Below are positions 15,377 through 21,077 of a DNA stretch of 21,224 nucleotides, in pieces. The notes under the pieces were generated by a model, which saw nothing but the letters and a program-made list of their open reading frames with translations, had not been told where the DNA came from and did no database searches. How positions within the stretch are numbered: position 1 is the stretch's first letter; each line of letters opens with the position of its first letter. The stretch comes from a virus. The stretch is taken from positions 1-21,224 of IMG/VR virus record IMGVR_UViG_3300048586_000142; one strand, 5' to 3'. The position numbers and the translations under genes were made by a program.

Positions 15377-15610
15377 ATGATGCAACCGCTTAGCCGTGCT
15401 TGGAACAAGCTGCTAGATCTGTTCTACATGTTTCCGCCGACACGAGGCTGGGATTGGTGCGGGGCGGAGAGCACCATCACTTTGATTGATGGTAGCAAAG
15501 TCGAGCGTGGCACATACGTCATGTATCGACGCGTTAAAGGCGCTTGGGAGTACCGAGCCTGCACGCCTGATGAGTACGAAAACGCTGTCTTGATGAACGC
15601 GATCCGCTAG
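15377..15610 (+). CDS. Small plus-strand protein, unknown function
   Basis: This is one of only two plus-strand genes I support. From the ATG at 15377 it encodes 77 residues; a TTG at 15323 would add 18 residues, but neither has a clear ribosome site. The product contains LLDLFYMFPPTRGWDWCG, a strand pair (STITLIDGSKVERGTYVMYR) and KGAWEYRACTPDEYENAV. Its stop shares the CTAG at 15607-15610 with the stop of the convergent esterase gene. I do not recognise the family. The base composition looks less GC-rich than its neighbours, suggesting an inserted accessory gene. Confidence 0.6.
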   Translation: MMQPLSRAWNKLLDLFYMFPPTRGWDWCGAESTITLIDGSKVERGTYVMYRRVKGAWEYRACTPDEYENAVLMNAIR

Positions 15611-16365
15611 CCCAACATTTCGTGCATTGCAGTCGCTGCGGCTTCTCCCAATGTCACTAGACCAGCCGTGGCAACATGCACTTCGTCTCCCGAGATCACG
15701 GGAACGCCGGTTGCAGAGACGAACGCTATGCTGCCGCTCAGTCCTCCATCCATGCCAGAGAGTTGCGAGTTGATCGTATCGCGATAGGTCGCCGTCTCCC
15801 CGTCTTGCAACCCAATGATGACGAACTTGAGATCCGGCTCACTCACATCCGTGCGGAGTGACGTGAACATGGACAGAAGATTTGTCGCCATGTTCGAGGC
15901 TGCAGTGCTGTTCTCCGCGTCGTTCCAGCCCAACCACCACACCACACCCTTAAGCTGACCAGCTGCCTTGGCCTCGTTTGCTCGAGCAACCATTGAGCCG
16001 TAGAGCGTCGAGCGCGATAAACCGGACTTCGTCCAGTTCGCCATTGTGGTCGAGCCCTTGGCGCACGGGACCAGCCCTATTTCGTTGTACGGGCGTATCG
16101 ATGCTAGCTTGTTCCCGAAAGCCAGGGCTGGGCTAGCTGCGGCGGTGGCGTCAGATGAAACACTATCAACTTGACCGCTGGCACTGTCGATAGGCTCAAC
16201 GGCTGCTTTCCAGACACCGTCGTTCGCGTAGTTCTTGACCTTGTAATCGTATGCGAACGACGGGAGCTGACCGAGGTTTCCGCGTCCACTCGGATTGCTC
16301 TCGCCGGCGATTATGAAGATCTCTCGAACTGGCGTAACCGGGTTTAGCCGAACCATAAAAGCCAT
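15607..16365 (-). CDS. SASA/SGNH-type carbohydrate esterase-like protein
   Basis: This encodes 252 residues from the ATG at 16365, which follows the fibre-like gene's stop as TAG-C-ATG; a longer reading to 16500 would overlap that gene and is rejected. The fold is indicated by IFIIAGESNPSGRGNLGQLP (block I; nucleophile Ser23, with Glu22 replacing the usual Gln), GLVPCAKGSTTMANW (oxyanion Gly region), VVWWLGWNDAE where the family has WHQGESD, and GDEVHVATAG (Asp227 and His230). Sialate-O-acetylesterase-type SASA domains remove acetyl groups from sugars; a phage form would act on capsule or O-antigen. The odd middle block raises doubt about normal activity. Confidence 0.78.
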   Translation of the reverse strand: MAFMVRLNPVTPVREIFIIAGESNPSGRGNLGQLPSFAYDYKVKNYANDGVWKAAVEPIDSASGQVDSVSSDATAAASPALAFGNKLASIRPYNEIGLVPCAKGSTTMANWTKSGLSRSTLYGSMVARANEAKAAGQLKGVVWWLGWNDAENSTAASNMATNLLSMFTSLRTDVSEPDLKFVIIGLQDGETATYRDTINSQLSGMDGGLSGSIAFVSATGVPVISGDEVHVATAGLVTLGEAAATAMHEMLG

Positions 16366-16366
16366 G

Positions 16367-17695
16367 CTAAGCGGTACCCCACATAGCAACGCCAAGGTTC
16401 TTCGCCGCGACAGCGTTCGCCGTTCGCCAGCGCCAACGCATAGATGAGCCTGCCGGCTGCCCTGAGACATCAACGTTCCCGGTATCAAGAACACGGACAT
16501 TCCCTGGCTGCGTATAGAGTTCTACGAGCGTTGCGGTAGCCCAGGTGGTCCCGCCATCCCGCGATAGGTCGACCAGTGTATCCGTATTGAGCGTTATGCC
16601 AACTGCATCATGGAGCAGCACGAGAGCGCGCATAGTTTCGGGCTGCTCAGCGGCGCTAATGGCTTGTGAGCGCACCGAGACGTTTGAAAGTCCTGACTGG
16701 ACTTCAATTAGCGAGACGAGCCCAAAATCGTACCCGACCGATTGTGAGTAGCCCGACGCGTTTGCAGTAGAAACTTCCGTCGCTCCCGTCTTCGTCCACC
16801 AGTCGTAGTTAGTGGTGTCTGTGTTTACTCTGCATCGGATGTCGCCGCTCGTCGTGTGGAAGGCAACAACGAAGTCTTTCGTTTCATCAAAAGCATAGGT
16901 AATCCAGTCGGTAACTACCGTGGCGCCCGCAGCGACACTGAATGAGGCGTTTCCGCCGACCTTGACCTGGACCTGCGTCCCGTCAAAGTCGTATGCATCG
17001 CCCGCCGCGGCCTTGTGGCCAGCATACATCCCGGAAATCGCCGCCGCCGTGCCGGACGACACACCTGCCAATGTAAGCCGGAAAGCACTACCGTTTGCAG
17101 AAAGCTGCGAACCTGCCACCCGCATTCGGTGATTATAGTTCGTGAAGCCAGTCTGGTTTGCTGCAAGGGATGTGTTCGCTAGCGTGGTCGTTACAGCAAC
17201 AGATGGCTTTAGACAACCTGCTTCACTTGTATCAAGGTTCGTCGCCCCGCCGACATCGACATACGTCAGGCTGTCGAAGTGATCGTGAATGGCTGAGCCA
17301 TCTGGGCCAGAGAACCACGCACTGCCCCTCAGATCCGAAATCTCTAGGGACTGCATGCGATCATCGTAGAACAATCGCTCGATGGCAGACAGATCTTCAG
17401 CCGTTGCAGTAAAATACACCTTTGCCGACCCAGAGAGCGTCAGCTTTGTTGTCCCTGCCGTGCCGCCAATCTTGGATAGGTAGACCGTGTCACGTGAGAG
17501 CGTTGGGCCTGACGAAGAGTAGGTCCCGTACCCCACTTCAAAGTCAGTCCCATCTTCAATCACGTAAGGGTAGGATATCCCGTTGACCGCGCCGGCCTCT
17601 ACGGGCGTCGCATAGCCAGAGACAGCAGCGCCGACAGATACCGAGCCCGTACCGGACGTCGAGGTTTCAAACCCGACACGGTTCAGAAAGGCCAT
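16367..17695 (-). CDS. Tail-fibre-like structural protein
   Basis: This encodes 442 residues from ATG at 17695, chosen because it follows the preceding stop as TAG-C-ATG. The first ~105 residues (MAFLNRVGFETSTSGTGSVS, then YVIEDGTDFEVGYGTYSSSG, TLSRDTVY) are a domain common at the N-terminus of phage fibre or baseplate-associated proteins. Residues ~130-300 form a beta-sandwich-like section, and the C-terminus (~370-442) is Thr/Asp-rich beta (LSRDGGTTWATATLVELYTQ). It lies directly before the esterase gene, so the two may form a receptor-binding/modifying unit. No catalytic motif is visible. Confidence 0.75.
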   Translation of the reverse strand: MAFLNRVGFETSTSGTGSVSVGAAVSGYATPVEAGAVNGISYPYVIEDGTDFEVGYGTYSSSGPTLSRDTVYLSKIGGTAGTTKLTLSGSAKVYFTATAEDLSAIERLFYDDRMQSLEISDLRGSAWFSGPDGSAIHDHFDSLTYVDVGGATNLDTSEAGCLKPSVAVTTTLANTSLAANQTGFTNYNHRMRVAGSQLSANGSAFRLTLAGVSSGTAAAISGMYAGHKAAAGDAYDFDGTQVQVKVGGNASFSVAAGATVVTDWITYAFDETKDFVVAFHTTSGDIRCRVNTDTTNYDWWTKTGATEVSTANASGYSQSVGYDFGLVSLIEVQSGLSNVSVRSQAISAAEQPETMRALVLLHDAVGITLNTDTLVDLSRDGGTTWATATLVELYTQPGNVRVLDTGNVDVSGQPAGSSMRWRWRTANAVAAKNLGVAMWGTA

Positions 17696-17696
17696 G

Positions 17697-18104
17697 CTAG
17701 GCGTTGCCATCCGTGAGGGTGAAGGAAGTTATCGTGAAATTTTGCCCGGTGGCAAAACTAACGTTATCGACTGTAAGATCGCCGCCGCCGCCTGTCACCG
17801 TGACGGTTCCCTGCATGTGCTGGGTCGTGCCGTCCGACGCATAGAGCCGGAAATGAGCCGCGGTGCCGGTGTTATCCGCAGAGCTGTCCTGCCACGTGCC
17901 GGACTTAGCTTTCGAACCTGACGACGCAGCCGCCATCCAATCTGACGGGAGATTGAGAGTGGCGAGTACCGTGCCGGAGTCAGCGTCAGAGATGTTCGTG
18001 GGCGCTGATCCAGAGCGGATCTTGAGCACAGCTGATGTTCCAATCGCCGTCTCGAATGCGTCGAGGCGAGCGTTGCGGACGGTAGCAGAGAGCTTCACGG
18101 CCAT
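17697..18104 (-). CDS. Small beta-rich phage structural protein
   Basis: This encodes 135 residues with GAGGAATAGCC before the ATG. The pattern KLSATVRNARLDAFETAIGT, AVLKIRSGSAP, SGTVLATLNLPSDW and FRLYASDGTTQHMQGTVTVT is one I know from many hypothetical phage proteins beside fibre genes; the fold is probably a jelly-roll or beta-sandwich. It is coupled to the fibre-like gene by TAG-C-ATG. A decoration or fibre-attachment role is plausible, but unproven. Confidence 0.75.
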   Translation of the reverse strand: MAVKLSATVRNARLDAFETAIGTSAVLKIRSGSAPTNISDADSGTVLATLNLPSDWMAAASSGSKAKSGTWQDSSADNTGTAAHFRLYASDGTTQHMQGTVTVTGGGGDLTVDNVSFATGQNFTITSFTLTDGNA

Positions 18105-18106
18105 GG

Positions 18107-18301
18107 CTATTCCTCTCGTGCGGCGATGGCGTGGGCGGCTTCAGATACGCCATGCTCGACAAGCAGCGTCTCGAAAGCGTTGAGGCCGTCATAGCGGATG
18201 ACGGTCGCTCGGATGTATTCCTCGCACTGGCGGATGGTCTCGAGGCGGGCCTTCACCGACTTGGCAGCGTTTTCCGGATCGAGGTGGATGACGGTCGTCA
18301 T
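18107..18301 (-). CDS. Small helical protein, unknown function
   Basis: From the ATG at 18301 this encodes 64 residues (MTTVIHLDPENAAKSVKARL, ending in AAHAIAAREE). An upstream in-frame ATG at 18334 would add 11 residues and overlap the preceding reading frame as ATGA; I cannot decide between them. The protein is two or three amphipathic helices with no motif. It is followed by TAG-CC-ATG of the next gene. Confidence 0.6.
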   Translation of the reverse strand: MTTVIHLDPENAAKSVKARLETIRQCEEYIRATVIRYDGLNAFETLLVEHGVSEAAHAIAAREE

Positions 18302-18313
18302 GACTGGTTCCCG

Positions 18314-18329
18314 TGTTGCACGTGAAACG
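18314..18329. promoter_or_regulatory. parS-like ParB-binding site
   Basis: TGTTGCACGTGAAACG differs from the bacterial chromosomal parS consensus TGTTTCACGTGAAACA at positions 5 and 16 only, leaving the palindromic CACGTG core and one half intact. It lies just before the 18301 start (or within the first codons if the 18334 start is used). Confidence 0.45.
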
Positions 18330-18330
18330 T

Positions 18331-18552
18331 TCATCGCGCCAACAGCAGACCAATGCCGACGAGCGCCGTCTCTGTCTGCGCGTTTGGCGGTCCTAGTGGT
18401 GTCAGCGCTGTGATGAGCGCTCCCGAGCTTGTGCAGCGTTTCGGGGGCGTCATTGTATCTGGAATGTCGCGGTGCTTTGGGCGCAGTGCACCCGGCCAGG
18501 GTCTCAGCGTTTTCGATCCGCCTTGCCCGATGGTGGGTATCGTCTGGCTCAT
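18331..18552 (-). CDS. Possible small protein (weak call)
   Basis: This 73-residue frame (MSQTIPTIGQGGSKTLRPWP and ending ETALVGIGLLLAR) starts at ATG 18552 and ends at 18331, where its TGA overlaps a possible ATG of the next gene. It has a hydrophobic C-terminal segment but no motif and no good ribosome site. It fills what would otherwise be a ~300-base gap in a tightly packed operon. A plus-strand frame covers the same DNA and is less plausible. Confidence 0.35.
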   Translation of the reverse strand: MSQTIPTIGQGGSKTLRPWPGALRPKHRDIPDTMTPPKRCTSSGALITALTPLGPPNAQTETALVGIGLLLAR

Positions 18553-18584
18553 ACTCGAGGCCCACTAGGGTCCACCCAGATTCA

Positions 18585-18614
18585 GCCCTATGCGTGTTCG
18601 GGGGGCGCAGTCAA
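18585..18614 (-). promoter_or_regulatory. Candidate promoter for the late gene series
   Basis: A TTGACT -35 (18609-18614) is followed after 18 bases by a weak TAGGGC -10 (18585-18590). The flank TCTTGACTGCGC is identical to that at the HTH-gene promoter (19110-19121), which supports a shared phage promoter element. The -10 is poor, so this is tentative. Confidence 0.35.
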
Positions 18615-18631
18615 GAGCCTGCGAAGCCCAA

Positions 18632-18859
18632 CTAGATCACGTCTACCAGATTTAGCCGCTTCTCGATGCGGTCCATGCGCTGGTCCAGCCGATCGATGCG
18701 GCGATTGATGCCGCCGATGCCTTCCTCAACATGGGACATGCGTACCTTGAGGTCATGGACGTCAGCGCGAAGCAAGTCGAGCTTCTCGTCCATACTAAGG
18801 AGCTGCGCCCGAAAGTGACGCAGATGCTCGAGGATCAGGTTTTCCGTATCGTCTGTCAT
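18632..18859 (-). CDS. Coiled-coil protein, unknown function
   Basis: This encodes 75 residues; the ATG at 18859 overlaps the HTH gene's stop as ATGA, so the two are coupled. Residues ~5-75 are one long helix with heptads and charged positions (ILEHLRHFRAQLLSMDEKLD; GGINRRIDRLDQRMDRIEKR). Similar short helical proteins are frequent in alphaproteobacterial genomes, often next to small HTH regulators. No enzymatic motif is visible. It may form an oligomer or act as a partner of the HTH protein, which is inference. Confidence 0.75.
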   Translation of the reverse strand: MTDDTENLILEHLRHFRAQLLSMDEKLDLLRADVHDLKVRMSHVEEGIGGINRRIDRLDQRMDRIEKRLNLVDVI

Positions 18860-19083
18860 TTGCGCCAACGCTCAGGCCACTCTTCCTCAGGAAGTTTCTC
18901 CAAAAGCTCTGCGAATGCAACAAGCTCTGGCGTAACCGGGCGTTTCCCAGCCCAGATCCGGTGCAATTGCGACGGATGCCGATCTAGTGCGCGCGCCAAC
19001 CTCGCCGTTGTGCCGTGTCCGCCGAGAAGGGCTTCAAAACGAGCTTCAAGCGCCGCGCCATCTGCTTTTGATGCATGTGCCAT
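18856..19083 (-). CDS. Small HTH transcriptional regulator
   Basis: This encodes 75 residues from the ATG at 19083; an in-frame ATG at 19092 would lie inside the proposed -10. Residues ~27-57 (TTARLARALDRHPSQLHRIW, then KRPVTPELVAFAELLEKL) form a Cro/XRE-type helix-turn-helix, and the C-terminus (PEEEWPERWRK) is Trp/charge-rich. There is no Shine-Dalgarno sequence, and the promoter geometry suggests a leaderless message. Two palindromes lie immediately upstream and are likely targets for it. It may be the switch regulator of the phage, although no partner repressor is visible. Confidence 0.8.
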   Translation of the reverse strand: MAHASKADGAALEARFEALLGGHGTTARLARALDRHPSQLHRIWAGKRPVTPELVAFAELLEKLPEEEWPERWRK

Positions 19084-19089
19084 ACGCAG

Positions 19090-19119
19090 CATCTAGTGCC
19101 ATTGGCACCGCGCAGTCAA
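19090..19119 (-). promoter_or_regulatory. Promoter of the HTH gene with palindrome in the spacer
   Basis: TTGACT (-35, 19114-19119) and TAGATG (-10, 19090-19095) are 18 bases apart; six bases follow before the ATG at 19083. The spacer holds the inverted repeat GTGCC-ATT-GGCAC (19096-19108 on the plus strand), well placed for a repressor. Confidence 0.5.
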
Positions 19120-19120
19120 G

Positions 19121-19143
19121 AAAAGGTGTTTTAGTCACCTTTT
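19121..19143. promoter_or_regulatory. Operator-like inverted repeat
   Basis: AAAAGGTG (19121-19128) and CACCTTTT (19136-19143) are perfect inverted repeats around a 7-base spacer. They lie directly upstream of the TTGACT -35 box. A regulator-binding site is the simplest reading. A small hairpin is possible too. Confidence 0.6.
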
Positions 19144-19271
19144 GCGATTGCAATTCGGTGACTTTGGCACTATTCTTCTCAACCCTGACGGCATCCATGA
19201 TTAGGTCAGTCGCGTAAACCAGCCTGACGGGGGTTCTGTTCTCATATTCGAGGATGGCGCGACGCGAACCG

Positions 19272-19442
19272 TCATTTCTTCGCCCTCCCCGCATGTCGCT
19301 CAAGCGCGGCTCTGATCTCGTCCGACAGTGACCAGTTGTTGGCCTTCGCCATGGCGTCGAGTTTCGCCCGGAGTGTCGGGGTGATGCGGAGTGCGATCCG
19401 CTCGTAGGCGCCAAGCGCCTCGTCCTTCTTGGGTCTAGCCAT
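19272..19442 (-). CDS. Ribbon-helix-helix (Arc/CopG-like) regulator
   Basis: This encodes 56 residues from the ATG at 19442; the longer upstream reading would contain the promoter. MARPKKDEALGAYERIALRI gives the beta-strand, followed by TPTLRAKLDAMAKANNWSLS and DEIRAALERHAG as the two helices, the standard length and pattern of an Arc/MetJ/CopG fold. Such proteins bind palindromic operators as dimers of dimers. Phage P22 uses RHH repressors (Arc, Mnt) in its immunity region. Its own promoter overlaps a perfect 12-base palindrome, consistent with autoregulation. Confidence 0.82.
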   Translation of the reverse strand: MARPKKDEALGAYERIALRITPTLRAKLDAMAKANNWSLSDEIRAALERHAGRAKK

Positions 19443-19448
19443 GCTCAG

Positions 19449-19477
19449 GTTGTAGCAGGCTGTTGCTATAATGTCAA
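19449..19477 (-). promoter_or_regulatory. Promoter of the RHH gene
   Basis: TTGACA (-35, 19472-19477) and TACAAC (-10, 19449-19454) have ideal 17-base spacing. Six bases separate the -10 from the ATG at 19442, the same distance as at the HTH gene. No ribosome site is present. The -35 overlaps the TCAAACGTTTGA palindrome. Confidence 0.65.
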
Positions 19478-19482
19478 ACGTT
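19468..19482. repeat. Copy 1 of a 15-base direct repeat containing an RHH operator candidate
   Basis: ATAATGTCAAACGTT here recurs at 19529-19543. In this copy it continues into the perfect palindrome TCAAACGTTTGA (19474-19485). It overlaps the -35 of the RHH gene. Confidence 0.75.
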
Positions 19483-19528
19483 TGAACAAAACGCGAGAAA
19501 CATCTGATTTCGCTACGTTGGCGCTTGA

Positions 19529-19543
19529 ATAATGTCAAACGTT
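19529..19543. repeat. Copy 2 of the 15-base direct repeat
   Basis: It is identical to 19468-19482 and lies 61 bases away, but the palindrome is incomplete (TCAAACGTTATG). It sits just upstream of a TACAAT (19553-19558) that could serve as -10 for the plus-strand gene, so one regulator could act on both divergent genes. Confidence 0.7.
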
Positions 19544-19559
19544 ATGGCATTCTACAATT

Positions 19560-19593
19560 AAGGCCGGAAGCGGTTGCAGCCGCCCCGGCCCTT
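19560..19593. promoter_or_regulatory. Imperfect GC-rich stem-loop between divergent genes
   Basis: AAGGCCGG...GCGG pairs with CCGC...CCGGCCCTT around a 6-base loop, with one bulge and one small internal loop. It has no T-tract downstream on the plus strand, so it is not a standard terminator. Confidence 0.5.
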
Positions 19594-19631
19594 GTGAAGA
19601 CCCATCCATCGCAAAATGAAAGGCACGTCAC

Positions 19632-20552
19632 ATGACCACGAATAGCACTCCCGGCACTGGCCTGGCAATCGCCGCCGGCACCTTTGCCTCCATCGGCGCC
19701 ATGGCAATCCTGCTCTGGGAGCCGATCCACTCAGGGAACTGGACGCTCGATCACGCGCTGGTTCCTCTCGTCGTCGGGCTCACGATCGCAGCGGGTCATC
19801 TCGCAAAGGTCGCGGGCTTCCGTAAGTTTGGCGCAGCGCTCGGCTTCTCGATCGCCTTCCTGCTCGGGACTGCGTTCACGCTCTACTCGTCGATCGGTCG
19901 GCAGGCTACGACCTCGGAAGCGCAAGCTCTCTCGGTTGCAGAGGCCAACAAGCTCTACGAGGACGCGGCACGGATGAAGGGCGAAGCCGAAGGCACCGTA
20001 AAGGATCTTCGCGCCAAGGCCGTCCGGGAATGCTCGAGCGGCAAAGGCAAGCGCTGCGACGGCATCACCTACTCGATCACCACGTACGAGATGGCGATCA
20101 AGGGGTACGAGCAGACGATGCGGGATCATCCCCGCCAGTCGACCGCCACCAAGGCCAGCCAAGCGGCTGAGGTTGCGGCGCTCGCCGGGTTCTCGAAGGA
20201 AGCTTCTGAAGCCTTCTTCAAGATCTTCGAGCGGTTCGCCCTGGCCCTGATGTTCGAATGGACGGCGATCGTAGCGTTTGGCTACGGCTTCCCCCACCGG
20301 GCCATCACTGAGACTGCCCCTGGCAAGATCAGCGATGCAGAAATTGAAGAGTTCAAGAAAGCAACGTCGAACGACACTGAGCCCCTGCCGCCCACAGAAA
20401 TGATCGAGCCCAAGAAGGCGGGCGCTGAAGTAATCATCTGGGCCCAAGAGTTCGAGAAGCGTTGGGGCAGAAAGCCCCGTCTGGACGAGGCCGAAGCTGC
20501 CTTTAAGGAAGTCGCTCGAACCACAATCTACCGCCGCCTCAAAGCGGCATAA
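19632..20552 (+). CDS. Membrane protein with predicted periplasmic domain and C-terminal HTH-like segment
   Basis: This encodes 306 residues; AAAGG lies eight bases before the ATG. Hydrophobic segments at ~11-29, ~42-58, ~67-87 and ~200-221 look like membrane helices. The Lys/Arg-rich loop after the second (KVAGFRKFG) should be cytoplasmic, which puts residues ~88-199 in the periplasm, with Cys134 and Cys142 able to form a disulfide and a helical region (~96-131). The C-terminal ~35 residues (KRWGRKPRLDEAEAAFKEVA, then RTTIYRRLKAA) resemble a DNA-binding HTH on the cytoplasmic side. This could be a membrane-bound regulator or superinfection/lysis-control protein. Family not recognised; the topology is my prediction. 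Confidence 0.75.
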   Translation: MTTNSTPGTGLAIAAGTFASIGAMAILLWEPIHSGNWTLDHALVPLVVGLTIAAGHLAKVAGFRKFGAALGFSIAFLLGTAFTLYSSIGRQATTSEAQALSVAEANKLYEDAARMKGEAEGTVKDLRAKAVRECSSGKGKRCDGITYSITTYEMAIKGYEQTMRDHPRQSTATKASQAAEVAALAGFSKEASEAFFKIFERFALALMFEWTAIVAFGYGFPHRAITETAPGKISDAEIEEFKKATSNDTEPLPPTEMIEPKKAGAEVIIWAQEFEKRWGRKPRLDEAEAAFKEVARTTIYRRLKAA

Positions 20553-21032
20553 CTAGGCGGGGGCTTCGGCCCCCGTTTTTGCGAGCCCGTGGAACATCCA
20601 ATAGTGCAGAGGTTTATCTGCGAACCCGATGATCGTCAGCAGTGTGCACACCCTGTGAGGGCCTTCTTGCTCTTGTATGCTAATTAGCTCGTGCTGCTCC
20701 AATTGACGCAACCAGTACCGCACAGTCTTTATCGACCAGTTCCAACGCTCCGCCAGCCACCTTCGCGACACGACAACATCGCCAGGCTGCACGCTGTGCA
20801 CAACGCCGAGATTGTTCACGTTGGCTTGATTGGTATAGGCCGCCGCTACGAGATCTACCCACGCCTCAAACCTTGAGAACGACCAGCGAGTCCCATCCTT
20901 AGGTTTGACATGCTGGCCCCTCGCTATGGGCGAAACGGCTTTCGGGCTCCATTTCACTTCCAGCCGCTTGCTAGGTCCGTGCCTATGGCATTCTCTCTTT
21001 GCGAGGATCGGCTTCGTCTCACGCAATTCCAT
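20553..21032 (-). CDS. Winged-helix protein, possible phage replication organiser
   Basis: This encodes 159 residues from ATG 21032, which has a strong GGAGGGG site; an upstream TTG start is less likely. Residues ~1-50 are basic and probably disordered. Residues ~52-67 (FSRFEAWVDLVAAAYT) precede a winged helix at ~84-120 (GDVVVSRRWLAERWNWSIKT, VRYWLRQLEQHELISIQ), the pattern of N-terminal domains of phage replisome-organiser proteins. A usual C-terminal loader-binding part is absent, so it could be a single-domain form or another regulator. The last nine codons contain the terminator of the convergent gene. Confidence 0.6.
   Translation of the reverse strand: MELRETKPILAKRECHRHGPSKRLEVKWSPKAVSPIARGQHVKPKDGTRWSFSRFEAWVDLVAAAYTNQANVNNLGVVHSVQPGDVVVSRRWLAERWNWSIKTVRYWLRQLEQHELISIQEQEGPHRVCTLLTIIGFADKPLHYWMFHGLAKTGAEAPA
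20558..20580 (+). terminator. Rho-independent terminator of the membrane-protein gene
   Basis: CGGGGGC-TTCG-GCCCCCG followed by TTTTT is a 7-bp GC stem with a UUCG tetraloop and a U-tract. It starts six bases after the plus-strand stop codon at 20550-20552. It lies inside the 3' end of the convergent minus-strand gene. Confidence 0.92.
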
Positions 21033-21077
21033 CAGTTCCCCTCCAGTTCCGGGTTCCAAGCCAGTTCCACCCGGATT

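Noticed and set aside
15607-16500. Longer start for the esterase
   Set aside because: It would overlap the fibre-like gene by 134 bases; ATG 16365 immediately follows that gene's stop.
18107-18565. 152-residue reading of the small helical gene
   Set aside because: The upstream part is Arg/His/Ala-rich and lacks protein-like pattern; starts at 18301 or 18334 are better.
18353-18568. Plus-strand frame of 71 residues with hydrophobic end, considered as holin
   Set aside because: No membrane helix of proper length, no ribosome site, wrong strand for the operon.
19046-19294. Possible 82-residue minus-strand gene between the RHH and HTH genes
   Set aside because: The middle looks protein-like (PVRLVYATDLIMDAVRVEKN), but it overlaps both regulators out of frame and covers the promoter and palindromes; no ribosome site. 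Kept only as a possibility.
19560-19593. Rho-independent terminator
   Set aside because: Stem is imperfect and no T-tract follows on the plus strand; only a weak TTAATT follows on the minus strand.
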